From Bradyrhizobium sp. WSM1743 (GTDB lineage Bacteria; Pseudomonadota; Alphaproteobacteria; Rhizobiales; Xanthobacteraceae), in the NCBI RefSeq assembly GCF_000473065.1, contig NZ_AXAZ01000001.1:62001-126000 (forward strand): DNA of 64,000 bases, read 5' to 3'. The position numbers and the translations under genes were made by a program. Below, one piece after another: positions 9,137-16,423 of the stretch. Numbering within the stretch: position 1 is the first letter of the stretch; each line of letters begins with the position of its first letter. Below the pieces are notes generated by a model, which made no database searches, had not been told where the DNA came from, and saw only the letters and a list, made by a program, of their open reading frames with translations.

Positions 9137-9526
9137 CTAGCCTCCCAGACGATCCGCAAGGAGGAAGCCGCAGCTGACAGCGGCGAGGCACAGCCCGACC
9201 GAGCACGCGACATTGCCGAGCGCCGAGAGCGGCTCGCCGCCACGCGCGAGTGTCAGCGTTTGCAGGCTGAACGAGGAAACCGTCGTGTAGCAGCCGAGAA
9301 ACCCGGTCACCGCGAACAGCCAGGGATTGGGCGAGGCGAAGACCGAGCCCGGATGCGTCGCTAGCGCGCCCAAAATGCCGATCAGGAAGGCGCCGGTGAC
9401 GTTGATGGTCATGGTGCCCCACGGAAACGTTTCGCCCAGCCGCCGCGCAATCGCACCGGAGACGAAATAGCGCGCGCAGCCGCCCAGCGCGCTGCCGATC
9501 ACGATCGCAATTGCTCCGCTCAGCAA
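9137..9526 (-). CDS. crcB: Fluoride channel subunit CrcB (first copy)
   Basis: This is a 129-residue, four-helix membrane protein with GSALGGCARYFVSG, FPWGTMTINVTGAFLIGILG and GFLGCYTTVSSFSLQTLTL, the same three blocks as the next gene but clearly diverged. Together the two could form an antiparallel Fluc dimer for fluoride efflux. It follows the MFS gene by 19 bp in the operon and precedes the second crcB by six. A homodimer of each copy is also possible from sequence alone. Confidence 0.95.
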   Translation of the reverse strand: MLSGAIAIVIGSALGGCARYFVSGAIARRLGETFPWGTMTINVTGAFLIGILGALATHPGSVFASPNPWLFAVTGFLGCYTTVSSFSLQTLTLARGGEPLSALGNVACSVGLCLAAVSCGFLLADRLGG

Positions 9527-9545
9527 GATGAACAGCCCCCCGTCA

Positions 9546-10748
9546 TCACTTGTTCCCTACCGCCAGACCCTTGCCGACGGCGAGCAGCCCCACAAGCGAA
9601 ACCAGCGCAAAGCCGAGCCCCGCAAGGAAGGTTCCTGCCGGACCATAGGCGTCCCACAAGGCGCCCGCGATCACGCTCGCGGCCAGCAAGGCAAGTCCGG
9701 TGAACAGGTTGAAATAGCCGAATGCGGTGCCGCGCAGGCTCGGCGGCGCGGCGTCGGCGACGAGGGCGGAGAGCAGCCCTTGCGTCAATCCCATATGCAG
9801 GCCCCACAGCACGACGCCGAGCGCGAGGCCAGCTAAGTTCGGCAGCAGCGCCAGCGCGAGGTCGGCGCCGGCGAGGAAAACGAGGCCGAGCGCAAGCAGG
9901 CCGGTCCGGTTGATCCGGTCCGACAGCATGCCGGCCGGATAGGCCGACAGGGCATAGACGACGTTCATCAGCACCAGCACCGCCGGCACCCACATCGCAT
10001 TGAGTCCGATGTTCTGTGCGCGCAGGATCAAAAACGCCTCGCTGAAGCGCGCGAGCGTGAAGACGATTCCGACCGCCACGACACGCCAATAGACCGCTCC
10101 GAGCTGCCGCATCGCGGCGAGATTGAGCGGATTTTCGGCAGGTTTCCGGCTTGGATCTGACTCCGGCTCCTCCACCGCGAACGCGATCAAGCCAAAGGAC
10201 AAGAATGCCGGCAGCACCGCCACCCAGAACACGAGGGCATAATTGTCAGCCGTCCACCACATCAGGCCGATCGCTGCGAGCGGTCCGACGAATGCGCCGA
10301 TGGTGTCGAGCGATTGCCGCAGGCCAAAGCTCGCGCCGCGCAGGCCGACGGGGGCGATATCGGCGATCAGCGCATCGCGTGGCGCGCCGCGGATGCCCTT
10401 GCCGACGCGGTCGATGAAGCGCGCGGCAACCAGCCATCCGACGCTGGGCGCGAGCGGGAACAGCGGCTTGGTGAAGGCGGCAAGGCCATAGCCGAGCGCG
10501 GCGAGCAGCTTGCGGCGTCCGAGCCAGTCCGACAGCGCGCCGGAGAAGATTTTCGTGATCGAGGCGGTTGCCTCCGCAATACCCTCGATGAAGCCGACGG
10601 TGAGGGTGGAAGCGCCGAGCACGGCGACGAGATAGACCGGCAGCAGCGCGTGGATCATCTCGGAGGAAATGTCCATCAGCATCGAGACGAAGCCGAGCAC
10701 CCAAATCCCTCTGGGCAGCGTGGCGCGCGCAGCATTCGGTGTCGTCAT
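9546..10748 (-). CDS. MFS transporter, first gene of the fluoride-riboswitch operon
   Basis: This 400-residue protein has about 12 hydrophobic segments and the MFS loop 2-3 motif in GALSDWLGRRKLLA. It begins MTTPNAARATLPRGIWVLG. A longer frame is open to 10,838, but the ATG at 10,748 is preferred because the stretch in between contains the intrinsic terminator of the riboswitch, which must lie before the coding region. The transporter is the first gene after a fluoride riboswitch and is followed by two crcB genes and DUF190. Its substrate is unknown; export of a compound linked to fluoride stress, or fluoride-dependent metabolite transport, are guesses. Confidence 0.85.
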   Translation of the reverse strand: MTTPNAARATLPRGIWVLGFVSMLMDISSEMIHALLPVYLVAVLGASTLTVGFIEGIAEATASITKIFSGALSDWLGRRKLLAALGYGLAAFTKPLFPLAPSVGWLVAARFIDRVGKGIRGAPRDALIADIAPVGLRGASFGLRQSLDTIGAFVGPLAAIGLMWWTADNYALVFWVAVLPAFLSFGLIAFAVEEPESDPSRKPAENPLNLAAMRQLGAVYWRVVAVGIVFTLARFSEAFLILRAQNIGLNAMWVPAVLVLMNVVYALSAYPAGMLSDRINRTGLLALGLVFLAGADLALALLPNLAGLALGVVLWGLHMGLTQGLLSALVADAAPPSLRGTAFGYFNLFTGLALLAASVIAGALWDAYGPAGTFLAGLGFALVSLVGLLAVGKGLAVGNK

Positions 10749-10794
10749 CGTCACGTCTTTGCCTTCTCCCTCTCCGGGCCTCCGCCAGCAGGCA

Positions 10795-10818
10795 ACAAAA
10801 AACCCGCCATCGGCGGGT
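10795..10818 (-). terminator. Intrinsic terminator, expression platform of the riboswitch
   Basis: On the minus strand ACCCGCC, loop GAT and GGCGGGT form a 7-bp GC-rich hairpin running into six consecutive T. It lies about 50 bases after the fluoride aptamer and before the MFS start codon at 10,748. An upstream GGGCGGG (10,830-10,836) could pair with the 5' arm CCCGCC, giving an antiterminator that excludes the terminator hairpin. Confidence 0.82.
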
Positions 10819-10868
10819 ACGTCCATGCTCCCGCCCAAGGCAGAGGCCTAAAGATTACCTCTCCTCAA

Positions 10869-10932
10869 GCAGGAGTCATCAGCCCACGAGGTCATCGACC
10901 GCCGGGCGGTTGTCGGGGGACTCCATCCCCAT
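10869..10932 (-). promoter_or_regulatory. Fluoride riboswitch (crcB motif RNA)
   Basis: Read on the minus strand, the element contains GGGGATGGAGTCCCCC, then ACCGCC, and after a variable loop GGGCTGATGACTCCT. These are the conserved parts of the crcB-motif aptamer: the GGxGATGG helix, the pseudoknot-forming ACCGCC region and the 3' CTGATGxCxCCT box. It sits about 120 bases upstream of the MFS start and is followed by a terminator. The downstream genes are two crcB and DUF190, the expected fluoride regulon, so sequence and context agree. Fluoride binding should favour read-through. Confidence 0.93.
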
Positions 10933-11000
10933 CTGTGCGGTCAGCCTAGCATGGAAATCGCGCCGGACAAGTGGGCGGGGGAGTGTCCCATCATCACCTG

Positions 11001-11079
11001 TCATTCCGGGCCGATGCGCAGCATCGAACCCGGAATCTCGAGATTCCGGGTTCGGCTCTTCGAGCCGCCCCGGAATGAT
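11001..11079. repeat. Intergenic palindromic repeat (GTCATTCCGGGG family)
   Basis: The element runs from TCATTCCGGG to CCCCGGAATGA with the inner CCCGGAATCTCGAGATTCCGGG palindrome spread over its middle. It is the second copy of the family seen at 5,422-5,501 and stands between the fluoride leader and the DUF1194 gene. Confidence 0.8.
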
Positions 11080-11245
11080 GGAGCCTGTGATTGCGCGTGT
11101 TCCGGTGACGCAAGCGCGGCAACATGGCGGCAGCTTTGCGTGACGCGCGCCAATTCCTTAACTCGAATGTGAAGCGCAAGCGATCTTCGGCCTTTGCGGC
11201 AGGGCGATTGCATGTCACCATCGCGTCATACGACGGGAGACTGCG

Positions 11246-12109
11246 ATGCGTTTGCTGTTCTCGATCGGGGCTGTGCTGGTGGCCGGCATGTTTGCCGGAG
11301 GGGACGTCGCGGGCATCGCGGCACCAGGACCCAAATTCGAATCGTCCAACAATCAACCGCAGCGGCTTGCGGCCGACAAGGACGCGCAGGCGGTCGACGT
11401 CGAGCTGATCCTCGCGGTCGACGTGTCCTACTCCATGGACATGGACGAGCTCGCGATCCAGCGCGAGGGCTATGCGCAGGCAATCCAGTCGAAGGAGTTC
11501 CTGCAGGCGCTGAAGCTCGGCCCGAACGGCCGCATCGCGGTGACCTATTTCGAGTGGGCTGCCTCCAGTGACCAAAAGGTCATTATTCCCTGGCGGCTGG
11601 TCGACGGACCGGAGACGGCGGATGCGGTTGCCGCCGAAATCATGAAGACGCCGATCCGGCGCGCTTCGCGCACCTCGATCTCCGGCGCGATCATGTTCGC
11701 GATGCCGCTGTTCGACGAGGATCCCTATCGGGGCTTGCGCCGTGTCATCGACATTTCCGGCGACGGTCCCAACAACAATGGCGGTCCGGTCACTGTGGCG
11801 CGCGATGCCGCGCTCGAGAAGGGCATCGTCATCAACGGCCTGCCGATCATGGTCAAGGAGCCGTCCTATTCGACCATGGATATCGACAATCTCGATTTCT
11901 ACTACGAGGACTGCGTCGTCGGAGGTCCCGGCTCCTTCGTCATCACGATCAAGGACCGCGACAAGTTCAAGGAAGCGATCCGCACCAAGCTGCTCATGGA
12001 AGTCGCCGGCCGCACGCCGGAGCGTCCCGTGATGCGCGTTGCCGACAAGGAGCCCCGTGTCAACTGCCTGATTGGCGAGAAGATCTGGTCCGATCGCTGG
12101 GGACGCTAA
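11246..12109 (+). CDS. DUF1194 exported protein with von Willebrand A-like fold
   Basis: The 287-residue protein has an N-terminal signal sequence (MRLLFSIGAVLVAGMFAGG) and then a domain typical of DUF1194. The metal-ion-dependent adhesion site motif DxSxS appears as DVSYSMD (about residues 59-65), followed by RTSISGAI and VIDISGDGPNNNGG, which match the further metal ligands of a VWA fold. It should be exported to the periplasm, where VWA domains usually mediate protein contacts. The family has no established biochemical role. It is a single-gene unit after the fluoride operon and transcribed away from it. Confidence 0.85.
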   Translation: MRLLFSIGAVLVAGMFAGGDVAGIAAPGPKFESSNNQPQRLAADKDAQAVDVELILAVDVSYSMDMDELAIQREGYAQAIQSKEFLQALKLGPNGRIAVTYFEWAASSDQKVIIPWRLVDGPETADAVAAEIMKTPIRRASRTSISGAIMFAMPLFDEDPYRGLRRVIDISGDGPNNNGGPVTVARDAALEKGIVINGLPIMVKEPSYSTMDIDNLDFYYEDCVVGGPGSFVITIKDRDKFKEAIRTKLLMEVAGRTPERPVMRVADKEPRVNCLIGEKIWSDRWGR

Positions 12110-12279
12110 AGCCGGCTGAGACCTTTTGCCCATCCCAATAGGCAGTTGAATTTAACTGCTCGTTAACCGGTGCATGGCCCTAATCCGGTCGTTTCAGTTC
12201 GTTCCCGATCGTTGTTTCGACTTTGCTGTCGGACGCGCGAATGAGAGCGGGTTCATCGCACCCGTCCACTGAGCAATCC

Positions 12280-12915
12280 ATGGCCATCGTCACGTCGAGC
12301 ACCAGCCAGATTTCTCCCACCAACGAGCGGGTCTTTCACCAGAGCAGGCTGCTCGGTGAATGGAAGGGCAATTGGGTGGGCAACAACCAAGCCGTCAGCT
12401 TCAAGGTGGTGAACATCCGCGGCGCCCGGGCGCAGGTCGAGTATACCCATAACGGGCACACCGAGCGCGGCTTCGGCGAGGTCAACGGGTCGCTTATTAC
12501 CTTCGGCGGGGTCACGGTCGGTACCAAGGACGGCAAGAGCATGGTGCTGCTGTTCTCAGTGGGCGGCTCAGGCAAGCAGACCGCGAATCTGGAGAAGCAG
12601 GAACCGCCGGCTTCCGACAGCCGCCTTATGGGAAGCTGGGGCGGCTATTCCAGCGACAACGGCAAGAGCGCGAGCTTCAAGGTGCTCTCGGTCAACGGCA
12701 AGGAAGCGCAGGTCAGCGTCACCACCGACGGCATCACCCGCCAGGGCACCGGCATCGTCTACAAGAACGTCATCATGTTCGGCCAGGCGCAGATCGCGAC
12801 CGACGACGGACAGAACGGCAAGGTCATCTATCAGGTCGGCACGAAATCCTTCATGGTGCCGGTGACGAAATATCCGCCGGCGGATTCGTCGTCTTCTGTC
12901 GACAAGACGGCATAG
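12280..12915 (+). CDS. Unknown protein made of two tandem beta-rich repeats
   Basis: I do not recognise this 211-residue protein. It begins MAIVTSSTSQISPTNERVF; the frame is open upstream, but this ATG fits better. It contains two alignable halves: LLGEWKGNWVGNNQAVSFKV with VNGSLITFGGVTVGTKDGK (about residues 22-95), and LMGSWGGYSSDNGKSASFKV with YKNVIMFGQAQIATDDGQNGK (about 117-190). Each half alternates charged and hydrophobic residues as in a small beta barrel or sandwich. No signal peptide is visible, so it may be cytoplasmic or leave by a non-Sec route. A paralogous internal duplication is the clearest fact here. Confidence 0.7.
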   Translation: MAIVTSSTSQISPTNERVFHQSRLLGEWKGNWVGNNQAVSFKVVNIRGARAQVEYTHNGHTERGFGEVNGSLITFGGVTVGTKDGKSMVLLFSVGGSGKQTANLEKQEPPASDSRLMGSWGGYSSDNGKSASFKVLSVNGKEAQVSVTTDGITRQGTGIVYKNVIMFGQAQIATDDGQNGKVIYQVGTKSFMVPVTKYPPADSSSSVDKTA

Positions 12916-12918
12916 CGT

Positions 12919-13764
12919 TCACGGCGGTGGCCCGCCGGGTTGCGTCAGCGTCTTCAATTGTTGGTCGACTTGCCGTAGCATTGCGCAGGCCTGTGCGAAG
13001 CCGCCATCAGCGACGAGCTGCCAGATCTGGTCGGACTGCTCCACCAGGTGTGGGATCCCCAGCGGCAAGCCGGCGGCCTCCTGCAGAGCCCCCTTCTCGT
13101 TGATCAGATAGCGCTCGTTCAGTGCGAACAGCACCTGCGCGACGCAGGCGAGCGACCTGTAGACGCATCCAGCGATGTGGCTCCGCTCGTTACGTCCGGC
13201 TGCGAGCTCGGCATTCTCGACGCTGAACAGGATTTCCCACTGGAAGCGCCGGATCAACGCCGCACGCAGCGGCGGCGGATAAGGCAGCGCGATTGACTTG
13301 AGCCGAGCGATCACGCTGTTCGGATCGTGCAGAGGCCGACAATACGCGATCTCGCCCATCCAGATCGCCGAGCAGAGGCCGTGCGGATGGCCGGGCTGGT
13401 AGTCCATGGTGACCACGCCGGCGCGGCAGAATTCCATGACGGCCTCGACCGCGTCGGCGTTACGGTAGAGCAGGTCGACCTTGCGGCCCTCCACCGCAAG
13501 CCAGGCGCCGCCGACGATCCACTGGCCCCATTCTCCGACCGGCGTCACGTTCGTGGCGGCGGGATCGTCAGCGACGTCCTTCGCGGCGGCCAGCAGTCGT
13601 TCGGTATCCAGCGGAATCGCCGTCTTGAAATAGAGGCCGATATCGTAGTCCGACGCAGCATGCGCGCTGCCCCGCGCGCGTGAGCCGCCGAGCACGACAG
13701 CCTGAACGCCCGGCACGTCGGCTAGAGCGGATGTCAGGCGGGTGAGCAACGGATCGTGCGGCAT
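12919..13764 (-). CDS. Nucleotidyltransferase-fold protein
   Basis: The 281-residue protein carries the nucleotidyltransferase signature in VVLGGSRARGSAHAASDYD (about residues 21-39), where the GS pair and the two aspartates of SDYD bind metal and nucleotide. The remaining 200 residues are mostly helical, as in aminoglycoside or tRNA-type transferases, but no substrate domain is diagnostic. It ends three bases after the stop of the convergent duplication protein. Possible roles include small-molecule adenylylation or nucleotide modification; resistance to an antibiotic cannot be inferred. Confidence 0.8.
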   Translation of the reverse strand: MPHDPLLTRLTSALADVPGVQAVVLGGSRARGSAHAASDYDIGLYFKTAIPLDTERLLAAAKDVADDPAATNVTPVGEWGQWIVGGAWLAVEGRKVDLLYRNADAVEAVMEFCRAGVVTMDYQPGHPHGLCSAIWMGEIAYCRPLHDPNSVIARLKSIALPYPPPLRAALIRRFQWEILFSVENAELAAGRNERSHIAGCVYRSLACVAQVLFALNERYLINEKGALQEAAGLPLGIPHLVEQSDQIWQLVADGGFAQACAMLRQVDQQLKTLTQPGGPPP

Positions 13765-13873
13765 CAGGTGCAGTTCCCCGAAAGGCTTCCGGCCGCGAGG
13801 CCGGCGCGGTCACTCCGCTGGCATTGATGATGGTCGAGGAGTATAATTTGCAAAATTCTTGACGGTCATCGGA

Positions 13874-14473
13874 ATGTTCAACCTCGCACGTTCATGTCTC
13901 CTTGCGGCTCTCGCAGTGCTCTGTCTCGGCGGAGAGCTGGTTCATGCGCAAGTCGCGCCGCTGAGATATTGGATCCCCGGCGGGCCTTTCGGGCTCGGTG
14001 GAGGCGCCGGTCAGAGCTCTGACATCTACGGCAACTTCCCGAGCTTCAACGCCGGCGATGCGGCTTGGCGTACCAGCTATGCGAACGGTTTCTTCGTCGG
14101 CAGCGAGCGCGGCAATTTAGGATGGAGCGGTTTCAATCAGGCCGGTTCGGCCGGAAATTTCAGTGCTCTCTCCTTTGACAGCACGCAGTTCGGCTACAAC
14201 ACCAAGACGGCTGGCGGCATGCCCGTCACGTTCTTCGCCGGTTTCGAGACGCTGAAATTCGGCAACGGCATCGGCAGCTCGCTGGCGCCGCTCACCTCCA
14301 GCGCTTCGCCCGGCTATGGCGGATTTGCGGGTGTCGAATTCAAGCCGACTTCCAACCTCAGCCTGTCGTTCGGCGTCGGCTACACCCAGCAGCAATCGGG
14401 CCGCATAGACAGTGACATCAACTCATCGATGCTGCCCGGCGAGTCTCCGGCGCTGAGCGGCCTTCGGCGTTAA
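13874..14473 (+). CDS. Exported protein of unknown function, glycine- and serine-rich
   Basis: A signal peptide is clear: MFNLARSCLLAALAVLCLGGELVHAQ, with cleavage likely after VHA. The mature part of about 170 residues is rich in Gly, Ser, Asn and aromatic residues, with alternating patterns such as LSLSFGVGYTQQQSG near the C-terminus that resemble outer-membrane beta strands. It may be a small outer-membrane or periplasmic protein. No terminal phenylalanine, typical of outer-membrane barrels, is present. An ATG five codons upstream (13,859) is an alternative start. Confidence 0.6.
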   Translation: MFNLARSCLLAALAVLCLGGELVHAQVAPLRYWIPGGPFGLGGGAGQSSDIYGNFPSFNAGDAAWRTSYANGFFVGSERGNLGWSGFNQAGSAGNFSALSFDSTQFGYNTKTAGGMPVTFFAGFETLKFGNGIGSSLAPLTSSASPGYGGFAGVEFKPTSNLSLSFGVGYTQQQSGRIDSDINSSMLPGESPALSGLRR

Positions 14474-14489
14474 GCGATCGCCACAGGCA

Positions 14490-15398
14490 TCACGACACGC
14501 CTGCGACTAGCGGGCGTTGCAGGTGCCGGGCCATCAGGTCGGCTGCTTCGGCGTAGCGCCGCGTTTCCAGAACGTCGAGCAGGCGCAGATGCTCGCGCAC
14601 ATGCCGCCGCATGCCGTCACGGTCGGCGAAGCTGCGATAGGCGAACAGGCGCCTGATCGAGTTCACGCGCCTGAGCGCTTCGAGGAAGAAGGGGTTGCCC
14701 GCTCCGCGGATGATCTCTTCATGGAATTCACAGCCGGAGTGAAAGATCTCGCCGATCGTCATCTTCTCGAGTTCGCCGTCGAAGACGCGCTGTTGGCGTT
14801 CGCGCAGGCGTACGATCACCTCCTGCGGCAGCGCAAAGCCGGGCTGCAAGATCGCCGCCGGCTCGATCACCGCGCGAAACGCCTTGGCCTGCGCTTGCGC
14901 TTCGGGACTCGAGACCGTCTCCGCGAAGCGCCAGCCATAGCCGGGCAGACGTGCGATCCAGCCCTCGGCGGCGATCCGGTCCAGCAGCCGCTGTAGCTCG
15001 GCCCGGCTGAGGCCGTAGCGGCGCATCAGCTCCGCCTCCGTGACGTCGGCCGGAAGCCGGCTCGCGAGCACGTCGCCTGCGATGGTCGCATAAACCTGCT
15101 CGTTGCGTCTGATGGCCGCGAGCGCCGGTTGGGCGGCGCCGCTGGTGGGATTCTTGGCCAGCACGAAGCCGCGATGCGGTTCGCCGCGCGCCAGCCCCGC
15201 CGCTTCCAGGGCCTTCAGGCCGAGCCGGATCGGCGCGCGCGAAAGATCCAGCGCATCCGCAAGCCTTTGTTCGATCAGGCGGTCGCCGGCCTTCATGCCC
15301 TCGCGGCGGGCGAGCGCCATGATCAGGCCGGCGAGATGTTCGGCGCGCTCGGAACCGTTCTGAGCGCTGCGCTGTCGGGAACTGTCGGATGCGATCAC
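14490..15398 (-). CDS. GntR-family regulator with FCD-type ligand domain
   Basis: The protein of about 302 residues has a winged helix (EQRLADALDLSRAPIRLGLKALEAAGL) and a long helical C-terminal part with FCD features (FRAVIEPAAILQ, FHEEIIRGAGNPFFLEALRRV, RRHVREHLRLLDVLE). A second HTH-like stretch (TEAELMRRYGLSRAELQRLLD) lies in the middle, which is unusual. I chose the GTG at 15,398 because the upstream ATG at 15,461 would put the start inside the divergent promoter. It faces the HMG-CoA lyase operon and probably represses it until the substrate or its CoA ester appears. Confidence 0.82.
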   Translation of the reverse strand: MIASDSSRQRSAQNGSERAEHLAGLIMALARREGMKAGDRLIEQRLADALDLSRAPIRLGLKALEAAGLARGEPHRGFVLAKNPTSGAAQPALAAIRRNEQVYATIAGDVLASRLPADVTEAELMRRYGLSRAELQRLLDRIAAEGWIARLPGYGWRFAETVSSPEAQAQAKAFRAVIEPAAILQPGFALPQEVIVRLRERQQRVFDGELEKMTIGEIFHSGCEFHEEIIRGAGNPFFLEALRRVNSIRRLFAYRSFADRDGMRRHVREHLRLLDVLETRRYAEAADLMARHLQRPLVAGVS

Positions 15399-15422
15399 TG
15401 CAGTGCACGCAAGTTTTAGGGC

Positions 15423-15470
15423 TTGACAGATTGTCCCATGGATTGTTCTTTTATGCAACAATATACAATC
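15423..15470 (+). promoter_or_regulatory. Promoter and candidate GntR operator
   Basis: A consensus TTGACA lies at 15,423-15,428. After it come overlapping inverted repeats: ATTGTT (15,442-15,447) with AACAAT (15,457-15,462), and GATTGT (15,441-15,446) with ACAATC (15,465-15,470). The AT-rich palindromes stand between the divergent regulator and the lyase gene, where a GntR operator is expected. The -10 element is weak. Confidence 0.5.
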
Positions 15471-15487
15471 GACCAGGGAGAGCCCCG

Positions 15488-16423
15488 ATGGCGCGTGCGC
15501 CCGATGTCCACATTTGCGAGGTCGCCCCCCGCGATGGTCTCCAGAACCTGGACATCTTCGTTCCGACCGAAGCCAAATGCGCGCTGATCGACACGATCGC
15601 CGCTGCGGGCGTACGCGAGATCGATGCCGGCTCGTTCGTCCCGCCGAAGGTCGTGCCGCAATTCGCCGACGTCGACACGGTGATGGCGCATGCGCTCACG
15701 CACAAATCGGCCACCATCGGCGCGCTGGTGCCGAACCCCAAGGGCGCCGAGCGCGCCATCGCCGCCGGCGTCGACGCCGTCTATTTCGTCATCTCGGCCA
15801 GCGAGACGCACAACCGCGCCAACGTGCGCCGCTCGGTCGACGAGCAGGTGGAGGGGTTTCGCGCGGTCCGCGCCGCGATCGACGCCCGGCCGGCGGACCA
15901 GCGGCCGCTATTGATGGGCGCGATCGCCACCTCCTTCGGTTGCTCGCTGGAAGGTGAGGTGAGCGAAGCGGCCGTGTGCCGTGTGGCACGCGGTTTTGCT
16001 GAAGCCCACGCCGATGAGATCGGGCTTGCCGACACCGTCGGTTATGCGACGCCCAAATCGATCCGGCAGATCGTCACGGCGGTGCAGCGCGAGGTCGGGT
16101 CGCAAATGACGCTGCGGCTGCATCTGCACGATACGCTGGGTGCCGGCCTCGCCAATGCCGTCGCCGGACTCGAAGCCGGCATCCGCCGTTTCGACGCCGC
16201 CGTGTCCGGCCTCGGCGGGTGTCCGTTTGCTCCCGGTGCGCGCGGCAACATCGTCACCGAGGATCTGGTGTTCATGCTGGAGCGTATGGGGCTCTCAACC
16301 GGCATCGACCTCGACCGCCTGATGCAGACGCGCGAGATTCTCGCCCGCCATATCCCGGCAAAACATCTGACCGGGCATCTGCACGAGGCCGGTGTCCCCA
16401 AGGTCCTGCGGAGCGCGGCATGA
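15488..16423 (+). CDS. Hydroxymethylglutaryl-CoA lyase
   Basis: The enzyme splits 3-hydroxy-3-methylglutaryl-CoA into acetyl-CoA and acetoacetate; related acyl-CoA substrates are possible. The 311-residue protein has the TIM-barrel start VAPRDGLQN (about residues 13-21), the metal-ligand segment RLHLHDTLGAGLANA and the family signature GLGGCPFAPGARGNIVTEDL near residue 240, whose cysteine lies on the active-site loop. GGGAG precedes the ATG at a normal distance. The stop overlaps the ATG of the next CoA-transferase gene in an ATGA arrangement, which implies coupled translation. Confidence 0.9.
   Translation: MARAPDVHICEVAPRDGLQNLDIFVPTEAKCALIDTIAAAGVREIDAGSFVPPKVVPQFADVDTVMAHALTHKSATIGALVPNPKGAERAIAAGVDAVYFVISASETHNRANVRRSVDEQVEGFRAVRAAIDARPADQRPLLMGAIATSFGCSLEGEVSEAAVCRVARGFAEAHADEIGLADTVGYATPKSIRQIVTAVQREVGSQMTLRLHLHDTLGAGLANAVAGLEAGIRRFDAAVSGLGGCPFAPGARGNIVTEDLVFMLERMGLSTGIDLDRLMQTREILARHIPAKHLTGHLHEAGVPKVLRSAA

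Noticed and set aside
10749..10838. Start of the MFS gene at 10,838
   Set aside because: The extra 30 codons contain the intrinsic terminator of the fluoride riboswitch, so the leader cannot be coding in the read-through state.
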